Below the pieces are notes generated by a model. The model did not search any database and was not told the origin of the DNA. It saw only the letters and a list, made by a program, of their open reading frames with translations. From an uncultured Pseudodesulfovibrio sp. (GTDB lineage Bacteria > Desulfobacterota > Desulfovibrionia > Desulfovibrionales > Desulfovibrionaceae): a stretch of DNA of 6,030 bases. The DNA is taken from assembly GCA_947259235.1 (NCBI GenBank), contig CAMYLL010000184.1, positions 1 to 6,030 on the forward strand, written 5' to 3'. Each line of letters starts with the position of its first letter. Positions within the stretch are counted from its first letter, which is position 1. Positions 5,234 through 6,030 of this stretch are shown piece after piece. The position numbers and the translations under genes are program-made.

Positions 5234-6030
5234 ATGGAGTGGCAGCAGTTGGTGGCGCTCCTTGGCAGCTATACCAAGGCGGCCCAGGAAACGTTCCGCA
5301 CGCAATCAGCCCTCAGCCAGCAGATCAAGAAGCTGGAGGAGAGCCTGGGCGTCACTCTCATAGACAGGAGTGTGCGCAGCGGAGTCCAGCTGACCACGGC
5401 CGGACACGCCCTGTTCCGGCACGCCCAAAGCGTCCTGCGCCAGGAGGAGCGATTCCTGGACGAGCTGGCCGAAATCAAGGGCGAGCGCAAGGGGCTTATC
5501 CGGCTCACGGCGCCCCACGGGACGTTTACATTCCAGCTCTCGCAGCCCCTGCGGGAATACCGGGAGCTGTACCCGGACGTGGGCCTGCACATGTTCGAAT
5601 GCGCTCCGCAGACGAGCGTGGACATGGTGCTGGACGGCTCCATGGATTTCTGTGTCACCCATGAGTCCGTCATCCCGCAGAGCTGCAACATTCATCGGTG
5701 GGAGCAGGGGGAGTACGTGGTCATGACCCCTCACGGCCATCCGCTGACCAGACTGGCCACCCTGACCATGGAAGAGGTGGTCAGATACCCGCTCATCCTG
5801 CCCCAGAAAAACGCCCGGCGCACCGCCCGCAGGAGCTTTGACATGGTCGCGGCCCAGAAGGGGCTGGAGTACAACGCTGTCTTCGAGACGTCGAACACGT
5901 CCATCAACGCCGAGTTCGTGAAGATGGGATTCGGCGTGTCCTTTATCCTCTCCTTCGAAAACTATCGTCGCCTTCACGCCCGGGACATCGCCTTTCTCTC
6001 CATGGACGACCTGTTCCCGCCGGAGTATAT
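5234..6030 (+). CDS. LysR-family transcriptional regulator, 3' end beyond window
   Basis: Translation from ATG 5234 stays open for 265 codons to the right edge; the family is usually near 300 residues, so little is missing. The N-terminal winged helix-turn-helix is clear: YTKAAQETFRTQSALSQQIK (13-32), KLEESLGVTLIDR (33-45), then LTTAGHALFRHAQSVL (53-68) leading into the linker helix. The effector-binding domain starts near residue 88 (GLIRLTAPHG) and shows the expected PLREYRELYPDVGL (105-118), DFCVTHE (138-144) and GFGVSFI (232-238) elements. It probably binds as a tetramer to the divergent control region and responds to the transported compound or a metabolite. GGGGGA lies 4 bases before ATG. 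Upstream GTG (5222) and TTG (5204) are in frame, but a start at MEWQQL matches related regulators I recall. With that start, the stretch before the GSYTKAA segment looks about five residues shorter than usual. It is transcribed away from the TRAP operon. Confidence 0.93.
   Translation, partial: MEWQQLVALLGSYTKAAQETFRTQSALSQQIKKLEESLGVTLIDRSVRSGVQLTTAGHALFRHAQSVLRQEERFLDELAEIKGERKGLIRLTAPHGTFTFQLSQPLREYRELYPDVGLHMFECAPQTSVDMVLDGSMDFCVTHESVIPQSCNIHRWEQGEYVVMTPHGHPLTRLATLTMEEVVRYPLILPQKNARRTARRSFDMVAAQKGLEYNAVFETSNTSINAEFVKMGFGVSFILSFENYRRLHARDIAFLSMDDLFPPEY

Noticed and set aside
5306..5977. Minus-strand 223-codon frame opposite the LysR gene
   Set aside because: The plus strand carries the full LysR DNA-binding and effector domains. 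The minus frame is a shadow that stands out only because the real gene lacks a stop inside the window.

Overview
The window looks like a chromosomal piece of a GC-rich Gram-negative bacterium. A sulfate-reducing Desulfovibrio-type deltaproteobacterium fits the protein style (chemoreceptor N-terminus, TAXI-type TRAP system, LysR regulator opening MEWQQL), but this is a recollection-based guess that nothing here proves. I see no transposase, integrase, tRNA, rRNA or CRISPR array.

Layout: (1) Positions 1-181, minus strand, hold the first 60 codons of a methyl-accepting chemotaxis protein that runs off the left edge. (2) Positions 182-648 are a gene-free stretch. It has an AT-rich promoter-like island near the chemoreceptor start, a few imperfect repeats, and a strong hairpin at 607-636 that probably ends the operon to its right. 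(3) Positions 649-4894, minus strand, form a three-gene operon in transcription order: a TAXI-type TRAP substrate-binding protein (3893-4894), a fused DctQM-type TRAP permease (1848-3725), and an enolase-superfamily enzyme of the mandelate racemase type (649-1797). A strong 12-bp hairpin lies between the binding protein and permease genes. (4) Positions 4895-5233 are a divergent control region with a perfect TCTAAT-N7-ATTAGA dyad almost exactly midway between the two start codons. (5) Positions 5234-6030, plus strand, hold a LysR-family regulator cut by the right edge after 265 codons.

Working model: the secreted binding protein captures an organic (probably carboxylate) solute in the periplasm. 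The fused permease imports it, probably with sodium. The cytoplasmic enolase-superfamily enzyme abstracts a proton alpha to its carboxylate, giving racemisation/epimerisation or dehydration. The divergent LysR protein senses the substrate or a product and controls the operon through the dyad. The substrate cannot be read from the sequence. Points most worth a second look are the unassigned import-plus-enolase module, the central dyad, the intercistronic hairpin, an apparently short first helix in the LysR DNA-binding domain, and an unusual ligand-loop sequence in the TAXI protein.
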